From assembly GCA_016218045.1 (NCBI GenBank), contig JACRFB010000072.1:1-64000 (forward strand): a stretch of DNA of 64,000 nt, written 5' to 3'. The translations under genes and the position numbers were made by a program. The notes under the pieces are model-generated. The model had not been told where the DNA came from and made no database searches. It worked only from the letters and a program-made list of their open reading frames with translations. This DNA comes from Ignavibacteriota bacterium. Its GTDB lineage: Bacteria > Bacteroidota > Ignavibacteria > SZUA-365. Shown here piece by piece: positions 17,963 to 26,400 of this stretch. Numbering within the stretch: position 1 is the first letter of the stretch; each line of letters begins with the position of its first letter.

Positions 17963-20155
17963 TCACACGTGCGGTGTGTGTGTGTCGGGTGTATGGAGCG
18001 GCATCAGTAGCGTAAACGTCGCCCCGCGGCCCTCCTCGGCGTACACACTGATAATCCCGCCGTGCCGCTGCACGATGCGGCGGACTATGGCCAGGCCCAC
18101 CCCGGTCCCTTGATACTCATGAAACGAATGCAGTCGTTGAAACACGCCGAACAATCGATCGGCGTAATTCATGTCGAACCCGACGCCATTGTCGCTGATT
18201 GTGTACCGTGCCCAGCCGTCCTCAACCACGCCGTTGATCTCGACGCGCGCCACTTCCCTCTCCTGCGTGAACTTCAGCGCATTGCCTAGCAGATTCACCC
18301 ATACCTGCCGGAACAACGTCGCGTCGACAGGCGCAGGTGGCAGGGGCGCGCATGATATTTCCACGGTGCGCGAGCCGATGTCGCGCAACAAGTCGTCACA
18401 CACCGACTGCACCAATGCGTGCACATCGGTGCTTTTGCAACGCAACCCCTGTTTTCCCAACCGGGAAAAAGCCAGGAGGTCATCGATGAGCTGCCCCATA
18501 CGAATCGCTTCATTGCGCACCACGGACAATAGACGACGGCCTTCGACATCGAGGCGATCCGAGTGTTCCTCCTCGATGATGCGGGCGAATCCGTCGATGG
18601 CGCGCAGTGGCGCCCGCAGATCGTGCGATACGCTGTATGTGAACGATTCGAGATCGCGGTTCGCTTCCATGAGTTCCTGCGTGCGTTCCATGACACGCTG
18701 CTCCAATGAATCGTTCAGATTGTTCACCTCCTGCACGGCGCGACGCAGGTGGTCCTCCGATTCGCGCAGTTGCTGCTCACTGCGCACGCGGTCGGTGATG
18801 TCGCGAAAACTCGCCGCGAATCGGCCCGGGGAAGTGCGGAACGCGTGCACTTCGAAGTACTTGTCGAGAGGCGCGGCAAAGTCGATGAATTCGAGCTCCT
18901 CGCCCAGCAGAGCGACACGTGCGTATCTCTCGATCCACGCCGGATCGAGTCCAACAAGCGTCTCGGAAACCCGCTTCCCGATGATCTGTTCGCTCTGTAA
19001 TCCGGTCTGTTTTTCAAACGCGGGATTGATGGAAAGAAAGATGTAATCGACGGCATTCCCCTTTTCGTCAAGTACCATCTCATGCAGCGCAAACGCGTCC
19101 AGCATATTGCTGAACAGTGCGCGGTAGCGTTCCTCGCTTTCGACAAGCTTCATCTGCGAGAAATACAGATTTTCGTAGTGCTTCCTTTGTGAACGCTGCG
19201 TCAGAAATCCGAACGCGATGATACCGATGGCGATGATCGAGACCATAACCAGAAGCAGGAAATGAACCGGTGTTCCCAGCGAGGCCATGGCCTCTTCCTC
19301 GTCTATTTCCACGGCAAGATACCACGGTGTACCCGAGACGGGACGCACCATGCTCAGCACGTCGTGGTTCCTGTAATCCTTGCCGGTTTGCAGCCCGTAT
19401 TTCCCGTACACTGCCCGGACTGCGATCATGTCACGACGCGAGACGGGTACACGGAGTCGCATCGCCCCCGAGTTGAGAATACGCGAGTTGTTCAAGTACA
19501 GAATGTCGTTGCCGTCGCGGCGGAAGAGCAGGCATTCCCCGGTGCGAGTTGGAATGGGATACGCGTCCAGTATCGGATAGAGCGACCTCTCCGCTCCGAC
19601 ACTAAGTAAAAGCGCCGCCATGTGCCGCGGTCCGTTTTCTCCCGGCCACACGAGAGGGGTGACGACATCGAGATGCGGCGGCAGCAACGTGTCGATCACA
19701 TGGAGATCCGTAATAACGGGGACGCCTCGTTGCAGGGCGGCGGAAAGAGAATCACGCGCATCCGCCCGGATAGCTGCCTCTGTGCCGGCGTTCAGATTCA
19801 GAAGAATTCTGCCCGTCGTATCCACGATGCGGATGTTTCTGTAGTGATACCGCTCCTGCAATGCAACCAAACGCGACATCATCGCTTGTTTCAACGCGGG
19901 ATCCCGCCGCTCCAGCCAGCGCGCGAGATCCTCACGGAAATGCAGTCCTTTCATCCATTCCCTGGCCTCGCCAAGCTGATTCTCGCGCCAGGTATGGAGC
20001 TGGGCCAGAATACTTTCATGGATCGCCAGCAATTTCTGCTGTTCCTGATGCATCACGGAATCGCGCTGCCATCGATAGAACAGATATGCAGAGCCCGCAG
20101 CCGCACATGCGAACAGGACGAGGAGAAGAATTTGCCGACGAGGTGGAGCTTTCAT
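17963..20155 (-). CDS. Membrane sensor histidine kinase with extracytoplasmic sensor and PAS domain
   Basis: 730 residues. Transmembrane helix 1 (about 8-27) and helix 2 (about 297-318) bracket a roughly 270-residue external sensor domain of Cache-like organisation. Then come a PAS/PAC domain (about 338-460), a coiled coil, HisKA with H511 in SVSHDLRAPLRAI, and HATPase with N621/N625 (NLLGNALKF), DNGVGFD near 655 and GTGVGLAI near 683. This is the phytochrome/bacteriophytochrome-like kinase architecture without a chromophore domain. The signal it senses is unknown. Confidence 0.9.
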   Translation of the reverse strand: MKAPPRRQILLLVLFACAAAGSAYLFYRWQRDSVMHQEQQKLLAIHESILAQLHTWRENQLGEAREWMKGLHFREDLARWLERRDPALKQAMMSRLVALQERYHYRNIRIVDTTGRILLNLNAGTEAAIRADARDSLSAALQRGVPVITDLHVIDTLLPPHLDVVTPLVWPGENGPRHMAALLLSVGAERSLYPILDAYPIPTRTGECLLFRRDGNDILYLNNSRILNSGAMRLRVPVSRRDMIAVRAVYGKYGLQTGKDYRNHDVLSMVRPVSGTPWYLAVEIDEEEAMASLGTPVHFLLLVMVSIIAIGIIAFGFLTQRSQRKHYENLYFSQMKLVESEERYRALFSNMLDAFALHEMVLDEKGNAVDYIFLSINPAFEKQTGLQSEQIIGKRVSETLVGLDPAWIERYARVALLGEELEFIDFAAPLDKYFEVHAFRTSPGRFAASFRDITDRVRSEQQLRESEDHLRRAVQEVNNLNDSLEQRVMERTQELMEANRDLESFTYSVSHDLRAPLRAIDGFARIIEEEHSDRLDVEGRRLLSVVRNEAIRMGQLIDDLLAFSRLGKQGLRCKSTDVHALVQSVCDDLLRDIGSRTVEISCAPLPPAPVDATLFRQVWVNLLGNALKFTQEREVARVEINGVVEDGWARYTISDNGVGFDMNYADRLFGVFQRLHSFHEYQGTGVGLAIVRRIVQRHGGIISVYAEEGRGATFTLLMPLHTPDTHTPHV

Positions 20156-20326
20156 CCGTATGCCGTTCCCCAGCAGAAATACCGTATATCAGGTTTCGAG
20201 TACAACGCATGAATACAAAATACCCGCACTCTGCATCCTGGCTCTCGCTCCCACGAGACCGGATATTGAGTAACATACGAGGGCTGCAAACGCGTCGTCC
20301 CTCAGGTGCAGATGTGCTGTGTAGCA

Positions 20327-20359
20327 ATTATAAGCTGTATTTATCCTATTTTTTTTCAA
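20327..20359 (-). promoter_or_regulatory. AT-rich promoter candidate upstream of the sensor kinase
   Basis: The 343-base gap 20156-20498 is much more AT-rich than its surroundings and includes two T-runs. On the minus strand TTGAAA and a perfect TATAAT occur 21 bases apart, longer than ideal. TATAAT lies about 170 bases upstream of the kinase start at 20155. Apart from this and the terminator at 20448-20472 I see nothing in the gap. Confidence 0.35.
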
Positions 20360-20447
20360 GAATCAAGAACAAAGTATCGGGTAAGGTCTTTTTTTTTTGG
20401 CCACACGGCAGCAAGTGGCACGTTCTAGGAAGGGCACAAATACAAAC

Positions 20448-20472
20448 GGCGGGAGGGTTGAGCCCGCCCGCC
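20448..20472 (-). terminator. Probable terminator of thioredoxin gene
   Basis: A 10-bp stem with one mismatch (GGCGGGCGGG against CCCTCCCGCC on the minus strand, loop CTCAA) lies 27 bases after the trxA stop. It is followed by the T-rich GTTTGTATTTG. Confidence 0.65.
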
Positions 20473-20498
20473 GCATGAAGAGAGGATTGTGCGACCGA

Positions 20499-20837
20499 TC
20501 AGTTCACCAGGATCACATCCGCGTGTTTGTCGACAGTCGCCTGCAGCATGCGTTTCGGAACTGCTCCGACAACTGTATCCACAAGCTGTCCGCCCTTGAA
20601 AAATCCGATTGTCGGGATACCGCGGATGCCATAACGGGTGGCCGATTCGAAGTTGTCGTCGGTGTTCAGTTTCACAAACTTAACCCGGCCGGCATACTCG
20701 CCCGCGAGTTCTTCGATGACGGGAGCGATCATGCGGCAGGGACCGCACCAGGGCGCCCAGAAATCGACCACGGTCAATGTTGCGGCGTCAAGAACTTCGG
20801 TTTTGAATGTTGCGTCTGTTACATCGATGGGATGCAT
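20499..20837 (-). CDS. trxA: Thioredoxin
   Basis: 112 residues, the normal length, with active site [11 protein letters not shown] near residues 29-39, the cis-Pro in [10 protein letters not shown], and the conserved Asp/Lys pattern. It is a cytoplasmic general disulfide reductase. The ATG at 20837 has GGAG 6 bases upstream; the longer open frame upstream is non-coding in appearance. It has its own promoter candidate and terminator, so it is probably monocistronic. Confidence 0.95.
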   Translation of the reverse strand: MHPIDVTDATFKTEVLDAATLTVVDFWAPWCGPCRMIAPVIEELAGEYAGRVKFVKLNTDDNFESATRYGIRGIPTIGFFKGGQLVDTVVGAVPKRMLQATVDKHADVILVN

Positions 20838-20883
20838 TGTGTCTCCGTGTAGGACTAGGGTATCGTGTGATCGAAAATGATAT

Positions 20884-20913
20884 ATCGTAAACGTGGTATG
20901 TTGAATACTACAA
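20884..20913 (-). promoter_or_regulatory. Probable thioredoxin promoter
   Basis: On the minus strand TTGTAG (20913-20908) and TACGAT (20889-20884) are separated by 18 bases in an AT-rich gap. The -10 box is about 50 bases before the trxA start. Confidence 0.4.
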
Positions 20914-21020
20914 AAATCTCTTGTGGTGTATTGTACGAATCGTGTGCCGAACCGGATTCCGCGTATGGTTTGTGTGAATCCGCGGCGCGGTCGGTCGATC
21001 CGCACGCATGACGATCAGGA

Positions 21021-21416
21021 TCACGTTTGGGGCTGTGTGACCTCGTCAACAACCGCCTTCAGAAGTGCTTCAACATCGGCGGGAACACTGCCGAAGTCGA
21101 TTCCCGGCATCATGTCGGCTATAAGCGTGGGATTCATGAGCGTGACCGTTGTCGCACCGGCGTCCGCATACACAACAATGCGGCAGGGCAGCATCATTCC
21201 CACGGGCTTGTGAATACCGAGGACGGTGTGCGCGAAGCCGGCATTACACACCTCGACGATGCTGTATTGGTCGATCGTGAAGCCCTTTTCCGCCAGAGTC
21301 TGCTGCACATCGTGCACATGCAGAGTGCGGAAATTCCGCGCCGCGGCGGCGGCGCGCACCGCCTCAACAACCTCGGGCTGCGGACGGGTGGTTGTTTTTG
21401 TATAATCGAGCTGCAT
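21021..21416 (-). CDS. DUF302 family protein
   Basis: 131 residues matching the DUF302 pattern: an early region ending RNFRTLHVHDVQ, a central FTIDQYSIVEVCNAGFAHTVL, then a strand containing PCRIVVYADAGATTVTLMNP. The biochemical role of DUF302 is not established. The ATG at 21416 has GGAG about 9 bases upstream. It may be transcribed after the anti-sigma gene (gap 111 bases). Confidence 0.8.
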   Translation of the reverse strand: MQLDYTKTTTRPQPEVVEAVRAAAAARNFRTLHVHDVQQTLAEKGFTIDQYSIVEVCNAGFAHTVLGIHKPVGMMLPCRIVVYADAGATTVTLMNPTLIADMMPGIDFGSVPADVEALLKAVVDEVTQPQT

Positions 21417-21527
21417 GAGGGTGTGCTCCGAATGGCTGGTGTGTCGTTCCCGTAATACGATGCACGATTCGCGCATTCGGATTCAGGCGTTCGGACCAAC
21501 GTCCGGAGCGGCACCGCCGACGGGTGT

Positions 21528-21779
21528 TTACTGCCCCTTGATGCCCAGGGACGAGAGCAGGAGCTGCCGGGCGTGTTCGGGAAACGTCGGAGCGGCGGCC
21601 CTGTACAGGCCGATCATCTTTTCCATCGAATCACAATACGTCGTGCAGTCGGGGCACTGTTCCAGATGGGCTTTGACCGCGCGACAGCGTTCGGAGTTGT
21701 CGTCTTCGCCGAACTGCTCACAGATAAAATCGAGGACGTTGCGGCAGGTCACGGGATCGCCGGTATGAGAGTCAGTCAT
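21528..21779 (-). CDS. Zinc-finger anti-sigma factor-like protein
   Basis: 83 residues, soluble, with the HxxxCxxC zinc-anti-sigma motif (HLEQCPDC) preceded by another Cys pair region. No transmembrane helix is present, so it is a cytoplasmic short ZAS-type regulator. Its start at 21779 has AGGAG at optimal distance and overlaps the end of the sigma gene by 8 bases, the usual sigma/anti-sigma coupling. An ATG at 21785 is too close to the ribosome site. Confidence 0.82.
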   Translation of the reverse strand: MTDSHTGDPVTCRNVLDFICEQFGEDDNSERCRAVKAHLEQCPDCTTYCDSMEKMIGLYRAAAPTFPEHARQLLLSSLGIKGQ

Positions 21780-22353
21780 GGTCATGCTCCTGAAACAGTG
21801 GCGCCAGTTCGTTGCGGAGAAACGCGCGCGCGCGGTGAAGCCGCGATTTGACGGCGGGCACGCTGAGGTCGAGAATTTCCGCGACCTCCTCGGTGCTGAG
21901 CCCCTCGATGTCGCGCAACGTAAACACGACGCGGTATTCCTGCGCGAGTTTGCCGATCGCCTCGTCGAGGTAGCGCCGAAGATCCGACTGTTCCGCTATC
22001 ACATGCGGATCGGCCTCGCTTACTCCCAACGCGGACTCCGGCAACTCGTTGTCCTCGTCGTCGATCGAGACGTGGCGGTCGGCCTTCGAACCGCGCGCCA
22101 GCATCAGGCAGTGATTGGACACGATCGTGTACAGCCACGTCGAGAATTTCGATCGGTTGTCGAACTGATCGAGCTTCCGCAGAAGACTGACGAAGGTCTC
22201 CTGAGTGGTGTGCTCTGCCCTGTCCTGATTCCGGCATACGTTGAAGGCGAATCGGTAAATGGTGTTTGCGTACTCGTTCACAAGAAGCGTGATCGCGTCG
22301 GGATCGCCGCGTTTTGCGCGGTCGATGACCTCGGGTTCGTTTTCGATGCTCAT
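21772..22353 (-). CDS. ECF-type RNA polymerase sigma factor
   Basis: 193 residues. Region 2 runs through TIYRFAFNVCRNQDRAEHTTQETF to FSTWLYTIVSNHCL (about 30-84). A linker with DDEDNELPE follows. Region 4 contains YRVVFTLRDIEGLSTEEVAEIL and VPAVKSRLHRARAFLR (about 137-182), the DNA-binding helix-turn-helix. It probably directs its own transcription together with the coupled zinc-finger partner. The stimulus is unknown. Confidence 0.92.
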   Translation of the reverse strand: MSIENEPEVIDRAKRGDPDAITLLVNEYANTIYRFAFNVCRNQDRAEHTTQETFVSLLRKLDQFDNRSKFSTWLYTIVSNHCLMLARGSKADRHVSIDDEDNELPESALGVSEADPHVIAEQSDLRRYLDEAIGKLAQEYRVVFTLRDIEGLSTEEVAEILDLSVPAVKSRLHRARAFLRNELAPLFQEHDHD

Positions 22354-22424
22354 GGATGTGATGCGCCTTGCAGGGCTTCGGATTCCGGGCGGGTCGGCCC
22401 GGCACTACCGGCCCCTTCCTCAGT

Positions 22425-23150
22425 TCAAAGATCCAGGTAGTGGATGTGTTCCTTCAACCAGGCCTGGTGTTTTGCTCGCTCCGGGCAGTACCGGTCGACG
22501 ATGGCCCAGAAGCGTGACGAGTGGTTCAATTCCGAGAGGTGGGCCAGCTCGTGGACGATCACGTAGTCGAGCACCGCGAGCGGGGCCATGACGAGCATCT
22601 GGTTCAGATTCACATTGCCCTTCGCCGAACAACTTCCCCACCGCGTGTTCTGCCGCCGGATGCTGATGCGCGAGGGCGACACACGCATCTGCCGCGCGTA
22701 ATGCTCCACGCGCGGAAGCACGATGCGCTGCGCCTGCAGTTTCAGCCAGGCCAGCAGCACGTCGCGCAGCATGTTCTCTCGCCGGGCCGCGGGCACTCCC
22801 GCGGGCAGCGTGATGTGTATGGTGTTTTCGCGCACACGCACATGCACGGCGCCGTTCGAGGCCTGCGCGATGCACAGGTGGTGCCGCCGTCCGAGAAACA
22901 TGATCGGCGCGCCGTCAGTGAAACGCTGGCGCGGAATCGCGCGCTCGAGTTTCGCGAATTCGTCGAGCTTCTCCAGAACCCATGCCGCGCGTTCGTGAAT
23001 GATGCGCGGAATTTCGCGCTCGGGAAAACGAGGCGGTGCGGATACGCGCAAACCCTTCCCGACTGTGATCGTCAATCGGACAAAACGGTTGCGTCGCGTC
23101 CGCAATAGACGGTATTCAACCGAGCGACCGTGCAGCGTTATCGTGGGCAT
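22425..23150 (-). CDS. YgjP/M48-like zinc metallopeptidase domain protein
   Basis: 241 residues from ATG 23150. The family pattern is clear: RRNRFVRLTI near the start, RRQNTRWGSCS, and the zinc-binding HELAHLSELNHSSRFW, with a further His in the segment. This family (DUF45, YgjP) is often linked to restriction or stress loci but has no settled substrate. A GTG at 23192 could add 14 residues. The following 271 bases to the next gene hold no recognisable feature. Confidence 0.88.
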   Translation of the reverse strand: MPTITLHGRSVEYRLLRTRRNRFVRLTITVGKGLRVSAPPRFPEREIPRIIHERAAWVLEKLDEFAKLERAIPRQRFTDGAPIMFLGRRHHLCIAQASNGAVHVRVRENTIHITLPAGVPAARRENMLRDVLLAWLKLQAQRIVLPRVEHYARQMRVSPSRISIRRQNTRWGSCSAKGNVNLNQMLVMAPLAVLDYVIVHELAHLSELNHSSRFWAIVDRYCPERAKHQAWLKEHIHYLDL

Positions 23151-23421
23151 GGGGAGAAGGAAAAATCGATGCGCAATGTAACCTTGCCGCACACACGGGA
23201 AAAGAGGCCGCGGCGCAATTTGTGTCCCGCCGCGAAGATTTTCCTTTTCCGCCCTGAATCATCATGCCCGCTCCCTGTCCGCGGTGGCCATGCCGACCCG
23301 AAAATATACGACGCTCCCGCGGGGCTGGCCGGTCTCCGTTCCCCCCTGCAAGTAGCGAGGTTGGTATAATCGGCCGTGATTGGGTGCCCCTGCGGGAGCG
23401 TGCGGGAGGAACGGAGAAATT

Positions 23422-26400
23422 CTATCGTGACAAACTCATCGGTCTGACGTGTACCTGGTCGCCCACCGCGAGACGCGCAAAATACACGCCGCTTGGGAGT
23501 CCCGTGGCATCAAAATAGGCTGCATGTTCCCCCGCGGCGAAAGGACCGTCCAGCACACGCCGCACGAGACGACCAAACGAGTCGAACACCTCGAGCCGCA
23601 CGTGTGCGCCCGCCATGCCGGGTGCGAGGGCAAAAGGAATCCAGGTGCCCGGATTGAACGGATTCGGTCGGTTCGGTCGCAGTGCAAAGCGTTCGGAGCC
23701 CGCGAGCGGGATGAGGCAGTCGCCGGTTGTCACCACGTCGCCGTGTTCAAGCTCGACCCGGATACCGTCGGCGACAAGCGGATCGGTCAGGGTCAGATCC
23801 GACAGTTTGACGCCGAAGGGATTCTCGGTGCCGTCGCCCGACAAGGCCCGCAGGCGCAACAACACCAAGGCCCCGGCGCCGGCAAGCGGCTGCGTCCCGC
23901 TCCCGCCTATCGTGACGTGGCCGGACGTGTCGAGCGTGAACTGCAGCGCGGGCCATGCCGCCGTGAGTGTGCCTGCCTGCAGTATCCCCTCGATCTGCAC
24001 TGTGGCAGGATCATAGACGACGGATGTCTGGAAATACGCAACCGTGGCCTGCGTGGGATTCGTGAAGTTCAAGGGGATGGTGATCGCCTGTCCGCTGCGC
24101 ACAACATTGCCCCGAGGTATGGACAGACGTATCTCGCGGTACACCCGCTCGATCACCGTGACAGGTTCGCAGGTCTGCGCGGCCGCTCCCTGTGTTTCGA
24201 CACGCACGATGAAACGCGCGCTGCGGGTTTCTTCCGACAGCGACGGAACGCAGGACCATGTGAGCGTCGCCCGCTGCGAGGGTGGCAGCGGCGCCCCGAG
24301 CGATTTAGTCTGATTCTCGCCCGGACTCAACGTCGCACCGGCCGGCATACTGATCGTCGCCTGCACATTGAGCAGCGGCATCGTGCCGGTATTGGCAATC
24401 TCGACGGACACGCTGAACGGCGAGGGCTGCAATCCAATTTGCGCGTTCACGAATCGTATGGAATCGGGTGCGGTGCATGCGACGCGGAATGCGGTCGTGT
24501 CGAACGACGGAGGCGGCGGCAGCACGAGTATGTCGCGGTCGCAGTATCGCACGCCGTCGCTGCTCGAGAACTGCACACGCACGCGGCGCAGCTTCTCCAC
24601 GGTCGACGTGTCCCGCACGACATCGACCAGCCACTGCACGGTCTCGCGCGCCGCGGGCGCGATATTCAGGAGCCGTTTGTCCGCCGTTTCTCCCGCCGCA
24701 AGCTGCAGGCCCGCGGGCAACACAAGCAACGCATGCACCGAGTCGATCGCGCGTGGTGTGGGATTGTGCACTTCGGCGGTGACGAGAATCGGATTCGGAT
24801 ATCCGTTATTCTGGATGCTGAACGCCACGGTGTCGGGCGCGGCGCAGGCGACGAGTATCCCGCCGCCGGGCAGCGGCGGCAGCCAGATCTTGGTGCAGCA
24901 CGACTGTTCGCCTCCGCGACGCGACACGAGCCGCAGGCACACCTCCACCGAATCGCCCGTGGCGCCGGGGGTGGCGTGGAAATTCCACAGGAATTCGGTC
25001 TGCGCACCCTTGGCGAGAGTCCCGCGGAGTTTCACCGCGCTGTCGCCTCCGCGCTGCAGCCGGCCGTGGCTCAACACCGACGCGGCAAGCTCGAAGGCCT
25101 CGCCGTCGCCGTCGTTGCGCACAACAAGACGTATCGCAAATGGATCGGGTGTGTACACGGCGCCGTTCACCGCAAGTTCGGACACGGGTGCGCACGAGAG
25201 TGTCAGTCGCGGAGCGCGCGTCGCGGGCACAGACACGGGCGTGAAACAGGGCTGCGTGATGGCGAGTACGCGGCCGCGAGAGCGGACCTGCGCGCGGAGC
25301 GTGTCTATGCGCCCGACCGTTCGCGGCACGGCGACAACGCGCCATTCGGCAAAGCCGCTCTGCCCCTCGGTGAGCCGCGACGGCGTAAGAAGTTTCACCG
25401 GCTGCTCGCCTGCATCAAGTGTGATGTCGGGGGGCGGCAGGAATTCGGCGGTGACGGAGTCCGCGGGAGCAGTGCCTACATTGCGCGCGGTGAGACGCAG
25501 GATGAAGGGAGTGGGCACGTAGGCGCCGAGCGAATCGACGTAGAACAGCGAATCGGGGGCCGTACACGTGAGTTCCAGCAGCGGTGCGCGCACACCCTCG
25601 ATCCAGATGATCTTCTCGCAGACGATGGCGCCGCCGTTGGCAGCGTATACCGTGACCCTGATGGTGTCGTGGCGTGAGACGGTCCGGTCGAGCACGTCGA
25701 TCAGGAAACGACCCTGCACCGACGCGCCGCCCGGCAGTGAATCGACGAGCTGCTTCAGCGCGCGGTCCGCCGCGTTAATCGACAGATCCGCTCCCTGCAG
25801 GAGAGCCGCGAAGACGGTGCGCGCCGGCGATGTGCCGACATTCTGCACCGAGAGATCGAGCGTTATCGGATTCGGCACGTACGAGCCGTCGACCGATCGC
25901 ACAGTGTCGGGACCGGACAGCGAGCAGGCGAGCACGGGCGCCGCGAGGTCGGTCTGCACCCGCACGGGTGTGCAGCAGCGGCCGCCGGGGTAGTTGGATG
26001 CAAACACGTCGATGCACACCTGGGCCCCATCGACGGGCGGCGCGCTCGCCACGACAACCCAGGCGATGGTCACGCTGTCGCCGGCCTGCACCACCGCGCC
26101 GTTTGGCGCGTCCTTCACCTGGCGCTCACCCGGGGCGAGAGTCAGAAACGACGGAAGTGTGATCGATGCCCGCGCCTGTGCCATGTCGATGCCGGAGATG
26201 TTGCGCACCGAGGTGGTGACCAGGAATTGCGGGGGATCGTACACGCCCTTCTCCTCGTCGTACTTGAGAAAGACGGGATTGCCACAGACGAGAGCCGCCC
26301 GCACGGGCGAGGATGTGACGAAGAATTTCTCGCAGCATATCGTCGTGTCACCACCGGCGGCAGCCCGCACACAAATGGTCACGGTGTCGGATGTCATGCG

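Noticed and set aside
23449-25677. 742-codon plus-strand open frame opposite the T9SS surface protein
   Set aside because: Low-complexity Arg/His composition and no motif; the opposite strand shows repeated modules and a sorting domain.
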